From Planctomycetota bacterium (GTDB lineage Bacteria > Planctomycetota > Phycisphaerae > WQYP01), in the NCBI GenBank assembly GCA_021805585.1, contig JAJZEY010000011.1, positions 1 to 6,542 of the forward strand: a stretch of 6,542 bases of DNA, written 5' to 3'. The notes below the pieces were generated by a model. The model saw nothing but the letters and a program-made list of their open reading frames with translations. It had not been told where the DNA came from and ran no database searches. Below, one piece after another: positions 1-5,296 of this stretch; position 1 is the stretch's first letter, and each line of letters begins with the position of its first letter. The translations under genes were made by a program, and so were the position numbers.

Positions 1-258
1 CCAGCGGCAGGCGGTCGCAAGGTCATATTCCGCCATCAGTTCGCTTTGCCGGCTCGCCCGCATATTGTGCCAGGGCTTGGGCCATGGCGTTAAGCCCGCC
101 CGCAGGATGATCCGCGCAAATTGTGTCCGCGGATTCCCTGCGACGTCGCGATATGGCGATTTAACCCGCGGCTCACTCGCCCACGGCGGATCGTGCGGTT
201 GAAGCCGTCGCTTCAGTTCACCAAACCGGACCGTGCGATTGCCAGCCGTGCATTTTGG
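1..258 (-). pseudogene. Tyrosine recombinase (phage-type integrase) C-terminal fragment, 5'-truncated and cut by window edge
   Basis: The minus-strand frame read from 258 down to 1 is open and runs off the window. From about position 140 downward it matches the C-terminal catalytic part of tyrosine site-specific recombinases: NPRTQFARII, then RAGLTPWPKPWHNMRASR, then QSELMAEYDLATACRW. HNMR is the HxxR box that supplies the catalytic His and second Arg; the catalytic Tyr would lie beyond the window. This subtype is common among planctomycete integrases (family knowledge). Upstream, residues 7-45 of the frame do not resemble an integrase, no Met precedes the HxxR box, and a TAA at 259-261 closes the frame. 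The neighbouring zinc-ribbon gene ends at 279, so there is no room for the rest of the catalytic domain. I infer a 5'-truncated relic of an integrated element. A frameshifted gene is less likely, because the other two minus frames also show stops and no integrase motifs. The family call is firm, the pseudogene status fairly so. Confidence 0.68.
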
Positions 259-278
259 TTACCGCCGTTTGCCGCAAA

Positions 279-716
279 TTATGGGCGGTGGAAAGCAATC
301 TTTATCAGCACAGCTAACACGATAACAGCCCAGACAGTTCCCGCCACTAGTCCCAGCACAAACCAGAATGTCATAATCGACGCAATGCGCTGCGTATCGG
401 TCCGAATTTCCGCCAGGCTTTTGGCAATGGCGGCCAGATGGGCGTTTTGGATTTCACCGGAATCCTTAACCGCGTCCAAAGCTGCAACGCATTTATCGCA
501 GCGGATGATGCCGTCCTTAATCCGCACGGCGGAAAGCGGCGCGATACTCTTGTCGCACCGGTCGCAAACCGGGGCGTCTTCCTTTTTCACGGATTCCTGC
601 TTATTCAGCAGTGCCTCGCAATTTTCGCAAAAGGGCTGACCATGCCATAATTTGGCGAATTCAACGATAATTTCGCCGCAACTTCCGCATCTTTCTTCTT
701 CCGGCAAATTGTCCAG
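279..716 (-). CDS. Small tail-anchored membrane protein with two CxxC-CxxC zinc-ribbon modules
   Basis: I do not recognise a named family. From the CTG start the protein has 145 residues. Cysteines sit at C10/C13 with C30/C33 and at C51/C54 with C73/C76, two LIM- or zinc-ribbon-like modules (CGSC...CENC and CDRC...CDKC). A polar helical linker follows (about 79-115), possibly a short coiled coil, and then one strongly hydrophobic segment (about 116-141) before the terminal HRP. The likely arrangement is zinc modules in the cytosol anchored by a C-terminal membrane helix. The modules could mediate protein-protein or nucleic-acid contacts; no enzyme motif is seen. The frame stays open to a TTG at 773, which would give 164 residues. 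However, AAGGAG (complement of 724-729) lies 7 bases before the in-frame CTG at 714-716, and the cysteine modules begin ten residues later. There is no in-frame ATG near. It lies just upstream of the integrase relic on the same strand. Confidence 0.72.
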   Translation of the reverse strand: MDNLPEEERCGSCGEIIVEFAKLWHGQPFCENCEALLNKQESVKKEDAPVCDRCDKSIAPLSAVRIKDGIIRCDKCVAALDAVKDSGEIQNAHLAAIAKSLAEIRTDTQRIASIMTFWFVLGLVAGTVWAVIVLAVLIKIAFHRP

Positions 717-723
717 GGGAAAA

Positions 724-729
724 CTCCTT
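724..729 (-). promoter_or_regulatory. Shine-Dalgarno AAGGAG deciding a CTG start
   Basis: On the minus strand AAGGAG is followed by seven bases (TTTTCCC) and then CTG in the frame of the zinc-ribbon protein. The next possible initiator, TTG at 705-707, is 16 bases from the motif, which is too far. The TTG at 773 lies upstream of the motif. The spacing argues for rare CTG initiation at 716. Confidence 0.5.
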
Positions 730-731
730 AA

Positions 732-875
732 ATGGCGGCAAAACCCAAACGCGTGCCAAGCCCGACGTTTCAAGCGGCCAAGGCTTCGGTTGATGCGGAA
801 CCACTTATCCCGTTACCGGACGGCCCGCACCGGTTCGCTTTGGTCCCCGTCGGCACCGCGATTACTATAGATTAA
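732..875 (+). CDS. Possible 47-residue small protein, divergent from the zinc-ribbon gene
   Basis: ATG at 732 opens a 47-codon frame ending in TAA at 873-875. The product is Ala/Pro-rich and basic at the N-terminus (MAAKPKRVPSPTF) and ends with an alternating hydrophobic stretch (HRFALVPVGTAITID) that would suit a beta hairpin. No family is recognised and there is no membrane segment. An AGGGG at 715-719 lies 12 bases before the ATG, longer than ideal. The frame starts 15 bases from the divergent CTG start of the zinc-ribbon gene, so both could not easily share the same promoter DNA unless their promoters overlap the other gene. It would be excluded if the minus-strand gene actually starts at the TTG at 773. 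Length and composition alone do not separate it from chance. Confidence 0.25.
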   Translation: MAAKPKRVPSPTFQAAKASVDAEPLIPLPDGPHRFALVPVGTAITID

Positions 876-940
876 CCGCGCGGGTGGGCCATCGTCCTGT
901 TGCCGCGGTTAAGCCGGCACGGCAACCGGCAACTGGCCGG
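872..940. repeat. Cluster of GC-rich inverted and direct repeats
   Basis: Several perfect short repeats are packed here. TTAACCGCG (872-880) is inverted as CGCGGTTAA (904-912). GTTGCCG (899-905) pairs with CGGCAAC (920-926), with an inner CGG/CCG pair around TTAAG that extends the stem. CGGCAAC is repeated in tandem (920-926, 927-933). CCGGC/GCCGG (926-930, 936-940) forms another five-base stem. CCGCGCGG (876-883) is a palindrome. No T-run follows on either strand, so a classical terminator is not supported. It could be a REP-like element or a structured leader in the DNA between the zinc-ribbon and ADP-ribosylglycohydrolase genes. Confidence 0.45.
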
Positions 941-1012
941 ATGCATGCGGTGGTTTATTCAGTCATTCGGTGCGTGGTGTTTACAAATTGAACCCAAAGC
1001 CCATACTTCCGA

Positions 1013-1042
1013 ATTACACTAATATTTGATTCGTGTTATAAA
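1013..1042 (+). promoter_or_regulatory. Candidate promoter of the ADP-ribosylglycohydrolase gene
   Basis: A TATAAA at 1037-1042 (five of six to the sigma-70-type -10 box) is preceded after 18 bases by ATTACA at 1013-1018 (four of six to TTGACA). The surrounding 50 bases are clearly AT-richer than the rest of the intergenic DNA. Transcription would start near 1049 and leave a leader of about 65 bases before the ATG at 1114. This placement argues against the earlier in-frame ATG at 1054. Confidence 0.38.
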
Positions 1043-1113
1043 ATACCGCGGCAATGGCTGTGCGTGCGTCATACCGTTGCGATGTTTCATTGCACCACGA
1101 ATCAGGGGCGAAT

Positions 1114-2106
1114 ATGAATACGGAATTGAACCCGGATATGTCCGCGCCTGATGGCTATAAACCGACGGTGGCAGATCGCTTGCGTGGGGCACTTTTTGGC
1201 CTGGCGGCGGGCGATGCGCTGGGCACCACAGTCGAATTCAGGCCGCGCGGCAGCTTTTCGCTGATGACGAAAATCGTAGGAGGCGGGCCATTTGGCCTTA
1301 AACCGGGAGAATGGACGGATGACACATCCATGGCCCTGTGTCTGGCGCAAAGCATTGTTGAAACCCAGACCTTTGATCCCCTGGATCAACTTAAACGCTA
1401 TTTAAAATGGTGGAAGCACGGCCATTTAAGTTCCAACGGGATTTGTTTTGATATTGGCAATCAGACTCGCAATGCCCTGGACGAATTTTGCCGCACAGCA
1501 CAACCAGCTTGTGGACCAACCGATGCGCGGAATTCAGGCAATGGGTCGCTCATGCGGTTAGCGCCGGTCGCCATTGCGTTTTACCAGCAACCCGCCGAGG
1601 CTATCAGGCTGGCTGCGGAAAGTTCCCGGACAACGCACGGAAGTATATTGTGCCTGGATGCCTGCCGCTATTTTGCCGGCCTTCTGGTGGGAGCCTTCGG
1701 CGGGGCGGGCAAACAGGAACTGCTCTCGCCCGGATACTCCCCGGCTCCTGACATGTGGTTGCGCAGGCCGCTGGATGCCCAAATAAAAGCCGTTTCGCTC
1801 GGTTCCTGGAAAAATAAAACACGCGATCAGATAAATGCCAGTGGCTATGTCGTTCATACGCTGGAGGCCGCCATCTGGGCTTTTGCCAACAGTCACAACT
1901 ATCAGCAAGCAGTGCTTAATGCGGTCAATTTAGGCGAGGATGCCGATACAACGGGTGCCGTTTGCGGCCAGCTTGCCGGTGCATATTACGGGCTTGGCGG
2001 CATTCCCCGGCAATGGCTGGCCATGCTCGCCAAGCTGCGCACCATTCAGGATATTTGCGACGGCTTATGCGTTTTCGCGAATCGGCCCTCGGCTTCACAG
2101 CATTAG
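1114..2106 (+). CDS. ADP-ribosylglycohydrolase (DraG/ARH family)
   Basis: A cytosolic, metal-dependent hydrolase that removes ADP-ribose from modified proteins or small molecules; the substrate cannot be told from sequence. Counting from the chosen start (330 residues), the family signatures are present in order: RLRGALFGLAAGDALG (22-37), WTDDTSMAL (67-75), NGSLMRLAPVA (143-153), a His in TTHG (175), GYVVHTLEAAIWAF (244-257) and LGEDADTTGAVCGQLAGAYYG (273-293). In the family the TDD and the DAD/T residues bind the two catalytic Mg or Mn ions. All are intact (T68, D69, D70, D276, D278, T279), so the enzyme should be active. Length is normal for the family. The start was chosen because AGGGG (1104-1108) lies five bases before ATG 1114. 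An ATG at 1054 adds 20 unconserved residues without a ribosome site. No ADP-ribosyltransferase or nitrogenase gene is in view, so this is probably not a nitrogenase DraG. It converges on the peptidase gene. Confidence 0.9.
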   Translation: MNTELNPDMSAPDGYKPTVADRLRGALFGLAAGDALGTTVEFRPRGSFSLMTKIVGGGPFGLKPGEWTDDTSMALCLAQSIVETQTFDPLDQLKRYLKWWKHGHLSSNGICFDIGNQTRNALDEFCRTAQPACGPTDARNSGNGSLMRLAPVAIAFYQQPAEAIRLAAESSRTTHGSILCLDACRYFAGLLVGAFGGAGKQELLSPGYSPAPDMWLRRPLDAQIKAVSLGSWKNKTRDQINASGYVVHTLEAAIWAFANSHNYQQAVLNAVNLGEDADTTGAVCGQLAGAYYGLGGIPRQWLAMLAKLRTIQDICDGLCVFANRPSASQH

Positions 2107-2244
2107 ATTCATTGCGTCCGGAACATTGTCAGAACAGGCGGCTGCGTTGTGGTGGCCGACGTTAATCGCCAAATATACATACCTCTAAAAAGCGGTTCCA
2201 AATGTTGATTGCGTCTTGCAATAAAAGCTATTGTGGCGCGGAAC

Positions 2245-2271
2245 GCAGGCCCCCTTGTGATTCAGGGCTGC
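2245..2271. terminator. Bulged hairpin between convergent genes, possible weak terminator
   Basis: GCAG (2245-2248) and CCCT (2252-2255) pair with AGGG (2264-2267) and CTGC (2268-2271), leaving a three-base bulge and an eight-base loop. It sits between the two convergent stop codons, where a bidirectional terminator would be expected. No T-run follows on either strand, so intrinsic termination is doubtful. The rest of 2107-2306 shows no gene or recognisable signal. Confidence 0.22.
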
Positions 2272-2306
2272 GGGCGGAATACAGACCCGGGAAATTGTCA
2301 TGTCGT

Positions 2307-3839
2307 TTAACCGGGCAGCAACATCAGCAGAATGGCCAGCGCTACAAGTCCCACCACCAGGCGATTCACCCTTTTCATTCGCCGTTCAAAGCGCTCTCTT
2401 TCTTGGGGCGAACGCGCCAGGCGAAAAAGCAGATTCACTCGGTCGCGAATGCTTGGATGCATCCAATCAGGTTTATTGATGGAGCGACGGGTAAGGGCGG
2501 ATAAATGCATCAGGGCATCGGCCATGACGCTGGCGCCGGCTTCCAGAGGTGATTGCCGCGGGTAAGCCGCCGCGGATTCATGGTTTTCAACCGGGTGGTC
2601 CAGTTGCAGCATCCATGGGACATGATTGACAGGAATGGGTGCGGCCAAATCCGGAATCGCCACAATAATCGGCCCAAGAGCCGGTGCCGCAATGCTGGAA
2701 TAGGTATCCGCCATGTGCCGCGCCGCAAACCAGTCCGCCTGGTGTTCACATTGGCGGCTTATTCGGGAAAATCCCGTTAGAAACGCCAAACCTATGACGG
2801 CCACATCCAGCGAATTAAATAATTCATCATGGCCGGGCCAATGGGTCATGGCCAGCCCGGTGATCGCGCCGGTAATCCATTCAATCGCTGTAAGCGCCAC
2901 AATATAACGGATGACATGCCGATGATGCGCGTGGCCGACCTCATGGGCAAATACCGCAAGAAGCTCCTGGCGATTTAGCGTCTCCAGCAGTAAATCCGTC
3001 ATTAAAAAATAGCGCGCCACGCGGCCCGGCCCTAAGACCGCCGCGTTTGGCACAAGGTAATAGGTATTGATAATCCGAATGTCCGTAAAGCAAATATTCC
3101 ACTTTGTCGCCAGCGATTCAAGTTCCGTTCGCAGCGGCCCGGCCGGCAAGGGACGGGTATCCCAAAATCGTACCAGAAGCCACGGCATCGCAATAAAAAG
3201 CAATAGCATGGCCAGCAGGCTCGTGGCCGTCGCATAGGATTGTAGACCATAATTGTTTAATCCATCCAGTGCGGTCCGAAGCAATTGATCCGCCAGAAGA
3301 ATCACCAGAATAAACGGCAATTGCCCGCGCACATTCATGAATATGTACGCCCGCCAGCCCGGAAACGGGTGGGATGAAATGTGCGCTGTTCCTGCCATAT
3401 CGCCCGGAACCTGACTCCGCCGATCCATACGATGAACCCAATGGCTGACGGACCACAGCCCCACCCATGCCAGCAGGACCGGAATAAGCCAGATCGATTG
3501 AGCCGCAATACGAATCTGTTTAAGCCCCCAGTCTTGCCAAACCAGGTGACCAAAATTCAGAACCCATAAATTAACCACCACAATGCCGCAGGCCGCCATT
3601 CGCAGCCTGGCCATCCGCTGGTCAAACTTGGCCAGCGCGTCGGCCCCCTCAGTGGTGTGTGTGAATGTGTTGATAGCCTTTCGCGCAAAGTAAAAGGCTA
3701 TCGCCAACGGCAGAAGAATCACTAAACATTCGGCAATGGCGCTGACCAGCGGTGAAGCGGAAATCATTCCATGCCGCGGAAATGCCGTGTACATTTCCAT
3801 CAGAATAATAAGCAAAATCGCCTGTAATGGAGAAAACAT
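2307..3839 (-). CDS. Integral-membrane M48-family zinc metallopeptidase
   Basis: A 510-residue membrane-bound zinc peptidase of the M48 (Ste24/HtpX) group, likely acting in membrane-protein quality control or processing. About six hydrophobic segments precede the catalytic domain (roughly 4-19, 31-52, 82-101, 113-132, 173-190, 204-224). Others lie at 310-332 and near 344-357, and the last is at 493-509. The zinc site is HEVGH (299-303), with the third ligand E366 in EHQADWFAAR, which matches the EFQAD motif of Ste24-like enzymes better than HtpX. NAAVLGPGRVARYFLMTDLLLE (265-286) is the usual strand before the HExxH helix, and HPSIRDRVNLL (461-471) is the conserved C-terminal motif. It is longer than HtpX (about 290 residues) because of the N-terminal membrane region. 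The start is supported by AGGA eight bases upstream (complement of 3848-3851). Substrate unknown. It is divergent from the LacI gene and convergent with the glycohydrolase, with no co-transcribed partner visible. Confidence 0.88.
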   Translation of the reverse strand: MFSPLQAILLIILMEMYTAFPRHGMISASPLVSAIAECLVILLPLAIAFYFARKAINTFTHTTEGADALAKFDQRMARLRMAACGIVVVNLWVLNFGHLVWQDWGLKQIRIAAQSIWLIPVLLAWVGLWSVSHWVHRMDRRSQVPGDMAGTAHISSHPFPGWRAYIFMNVRGQLPFILVILLADQLLRTALDGLNNYGLQSYATATSLLAMLLLFIAMPWLLVRFWDTRPLPAGPLRTELESLATKWNICFTDIRIINTYYLVPNAAVLGPGRVARYFLMTDLLLETLNRQELLAVFAHEVGHAHHRHVIRYIVALTAIEWITGAITGLAMTHWPGHDELFNSLDVAVIGLAFLTGFSRISRQCEHQADWFAARHMADTYSSIAAPALGPIIVAIPDLAAPIPVNHVPWMLQLDHPVENHESAAAYPRQSPLEAGASVMADALMHLSALTRRSINKPDWMHPSIRDRVNLLFRLARSPQERERFERRMKRVNRLVVGLVALAILLMLLPG

Positions 3840-3909
3840 GCTCTTAATCCTACCGCAATTCAGCCAAATATTCGATGAATCGCCGATATTCCTTTTACGG
3901 TAACTTTTC

Positions 3910-3915
3910 TATAAT
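3910..3915 (+). promoter_or_regulatory. Perfect -10 box (TATAAT) for the LacI-family gene
   Basis: TATAAT lies 70 bases before the preferred ATG at 3986, in AT-rich DNA. No good -35 hexamer is found 16-18 bases upstream (best are TATTCC-like), so the promoter may be weak or activator-dependent. Because this box lies inside the upstream extension of the reading frame (ATG at 3875), it argues that translation begins at the internal ATG 3986. Confidence 0.4.
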
Positions 3916-3956
3916 TTTCCGAAACGATCCGCCGGTACTCCAACCGGTATTGCAAT

Positions 3957-3968
3957 CTGTGCGCACAG
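3957..3968. promoter_or_regulatory. 12-bp perfect palindrome with central CG, candidate LacI-family operator
   Basis: CTGTGCGCACAG is a perfect even palindrome centred on CG, the typical form of LacI/GalR operators. It lies downstream of the TATAAT box and 17 bases before the repressor's ATG, a position suited to autorepression. The core TGTGCGCA recurs in the DNA upstream of the dehydrogenase genes (5164-5171). A 12-bp-spaced CCGGTA repeat (3932-3937, 3944-3949) lies just before it. Confidence 0.45.
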
Positions 3969-3985
3969 CGCCTATTTTAAGCGCC

Positions 3986-5032
3986 ATGCCAAAGCCACCG
4001 AATCAGACATTTATCGCCCGTCAGTTGCATTTAGCCCCTGGAACCGTTTCGCGAGCCTTGCGGCAGGAACCGGGAATTAAGCCGGAAACGCGTGAACGGG
4101 TTATCAAACTCGCCCAGCAGCTGGGTTATACCCTGCGACGAAGGGCGAAAAATGGATCCGAAGCCACCGCCTGCTATCTGGGTGTGCTGGTGCAGGCACC
4201 GGAAAGCAGTTGGACCCATACCCGGTATCTGGTGGGGTTAAGCGAAGCCGCCGCCGCCTTGAATGTGACGCTGATTGTGCATCATGTTTCATTTCAGGAT
4301 TGCCTTGGGATTCTGAATGCGGATAAACAGCCACCCGCCATGCGCGATGGCCGGGTGAAGGGAATTTGTCTGGTACACCGCTGGCCGGAGGAAGTCGCCC
4401 GGCGGCTGGCGGAAAAGTTCGCCGCCGTGTCGGTGGTACATTTTTATCCGGATTCCGGCATTGACCTGATCGACATGGACCACCGCAGCGGCATGAACCT
4501 GCTGGCGGGACATCTGCATTCACTGGGACACCGGAAGATCGGCTATTTCGGTTACTGCGGGGAAATATCCTGGTCGCGGGCACGCTATGCCGGCTATGTG
4601 GAGGCGATGGCCAAACTGGGCCTGCCGCTGAATCCGGCATGGACTATGGATTTTTCCGCCGAGGCCTTTGACCAGCATCTGATTCCCGCCGGCACCGCCG
4701 AGCGGGTGATTGCCCTGATGCATCAGGGAGTGACCGCATGGATGGCGGCCAATGAATGGAGCGGCCAGGCTCTGACGGAACTGGCCCGACAAGCGGGCTT
4801 GCGTGTGCCGGAAGATATTTCCATCACCGGCTTTGACAGTTCAGATACCCAGCCCCGCCCGGCCATTGAACTGACCTCCGTGGGCGTATCGTTATCGCTG
4901 ATAGGCGCAGCGGCCCTGCAACGCTTGAACCATCGGCTGACCAATCCGGATGAACCGCGCAGAAATATTCTGTTTGATGTGTCCCTGGTGGTGGGAAAAT
5001 CCACCGGACCGGTGGCGAATAAACTCGAATAG
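3986..5032 (+). CDS. LacI/GalR-family transcriptional repressor
   Basis: A DNA-binding regulator with an N-terminal helix-turn-helix and a C-terminal periplasmic-binding-protein-like effector domain. From ATG 3986 it has 348 residues, normal for the family. The HTH is TFIARQLHLAPGTVSRALR (8-26), followed by PETRERVIKLAQQLGY (33-48), as in other LacI proteins. The effector domain shows LGVLVQAP (65-72), SLGHRKIGYFGY (179-190), ARYAGYVEAMAKLGLP (199-214), AWMAANEWSGQALTELARQAGLRVPEDISITGFD (251-284), then the final SV/RRNILFDVSLVVGKST strands. The frame extends upstream to ATG 3875, but those 37 residues are unlike LacI proteins and contain the TATAAT box. No clear Shine-Dalgarno precedes 3986. 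Oddity: the hinge, normally xxLARSLRxGR with an intercalating Leu, reads TLRRRAKNGSEA (49-60), so that Leu appears absent. It probably controls itself and the adjacent dehydrogenase genes; the inducer is unknown. Confidence 0.88.
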   Translation: MPKPPNQTFIARQLHLAPGTVSRALRQEPGIKPETRERVIKLAQQLGYTLRRRAKNGSEATACYLGVLVQAPESSWTHTRYLVGLSEAAAALNVTLIVHHVSFQDCLGILNADKQPPAMRDGRVKGICLVHRWPEEVARRLAEKFAAVSVVHFYPDSGIDLIDMDHRSGMNLLAGHLHSLGHRKIGYFGYCGEISWSRARYAGYVEAMAKLGLPLNPAWTMDFSAEAFDQHLIPAGTAERVIALMHQGVTAWMAANEWSGQALTELARQAGLRVPEDISITGFDSSDTQPRPAIELTSVGVSLSLIGAAALQRLNHRLTNPDEPRRNILFDVSLVVGKSTGPVANKLE

Positions 5033-5163
5033 AGACCACACCACAATCGCGTGCCGATCGGAAGCTTCAGGTAAATCATTTAATCGTCGCCAATCATAGG
5101 ACACGCAGGGCGGCAAATAATTTATGAACACCCGCTTGCATAACGATTTTATCGGGGGATATT

Positions 5164-5173
5164 TGTGCGCATA
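5164..5173. promoter_or_regulatory. Second TGTGCGCA palindrome, candidate LacI operator before the dehydrogenase genes
   Basis: TGTGCGCATA is an imperfect palindrome (one mismatch) centred on CG; the flanking T and A extend it by one pair. It shares TGTGCGCA and the YA end with the palindrome before the LacI gene. Immediately upstream is a possible weak promoter, TTGCAT (5136-5141), 16 bases, GATATT (5158-5163), so a bound repressor would cover the start of transcription. Confidence 0.38.
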
Positions 5174-5217
5174 ATTCAGGTTCTGGCGACACCGCACAGG
5201 AAATCCACCAAAGAAAA

Positions 5218-5252
5218 TTGCCACTGGTAATACCATTGGTATTGTGTAAAAT
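5218..5252 (+). promoter_or_regulatory. Candidate promoter with TGGTA/TACCA operator in its spacer
   Basis: TTGCCA (5218-5223) is five of six to the -35 consensus; 16 bases later TATTGT (5240-5245) is four of six to the -10 box, and TAAAAT (5247-5252) is an alternative. The spacer and -10 region are filled by overlapping inverted repeats: TGGTA-A-TACCA (5225-5235) and AATACCA-T-TGGTATT (5229-5243). Such TGGTnnACCA-type sites resemble those of GntR/FadR-type regulators such as UxuR/ExuR (family knowledge). No GntR gene is in the window, so the binding protein is unknown. Confidence 0.4.
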
Positions 5253-5296
5253 CCATCCTGGTTTCAGGGTGCTTTAATAATGAGAAAAGTTGAACC

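Noticed and set aside
261..289. Inverted repeat ACCGCC/GGCGGT as a terminator of the zinc-ribbon gene
   Set aside because: It has a six-base stem with a 17-base loop, overlaps the stop codon and has no T-run. It is too weak to call.
438..650. Plus-strand open frames opposite the zinc-ribbon gene (121-639, 438-650)
   Set aside because: They are complementary to the CxxC-containing gene. Their translations show no domain and are explained as shadows.
1054..1113. N-terminal extension of the glycohydrolase from ATG 1054
   Set aside because: No ribosome site precedes it, it starts about where transcription is predicted to begin, and the residues are unlike the family. ATG 1114 has AGGGG at good spacing.
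3875..3985. N-terminal extension of the LacI protein from ATG 3875
   Set aside because: The 37 residues are unlike LacI N-termini, and the stretch contains a TATAAT box and a palindrome. The HTH follows directly after ATG 3986.
3840..3985. Dedicated minus-strand promoter for the M48 peptidase
   Set aside because: Only partial -10-like hexamers (such as TATAGA on the complement) without a matching -35 were found, so none can be supported.
4104..4640. Minus-strand open frame of 178 codons inside the LacI gene
   Set aside because: It is opposite the well-conserved effector domain. The product is a Pro/Arg/Ser-rich shadow without motifs.
5054..5068. Adjacent palindromes CCGATCGG and GAAGCTTC after the LacI stop
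   Set aside because: They are short restriction-site-like palindromes with no T-run and no second copy elsewhere in the window. Chance is sufficient.
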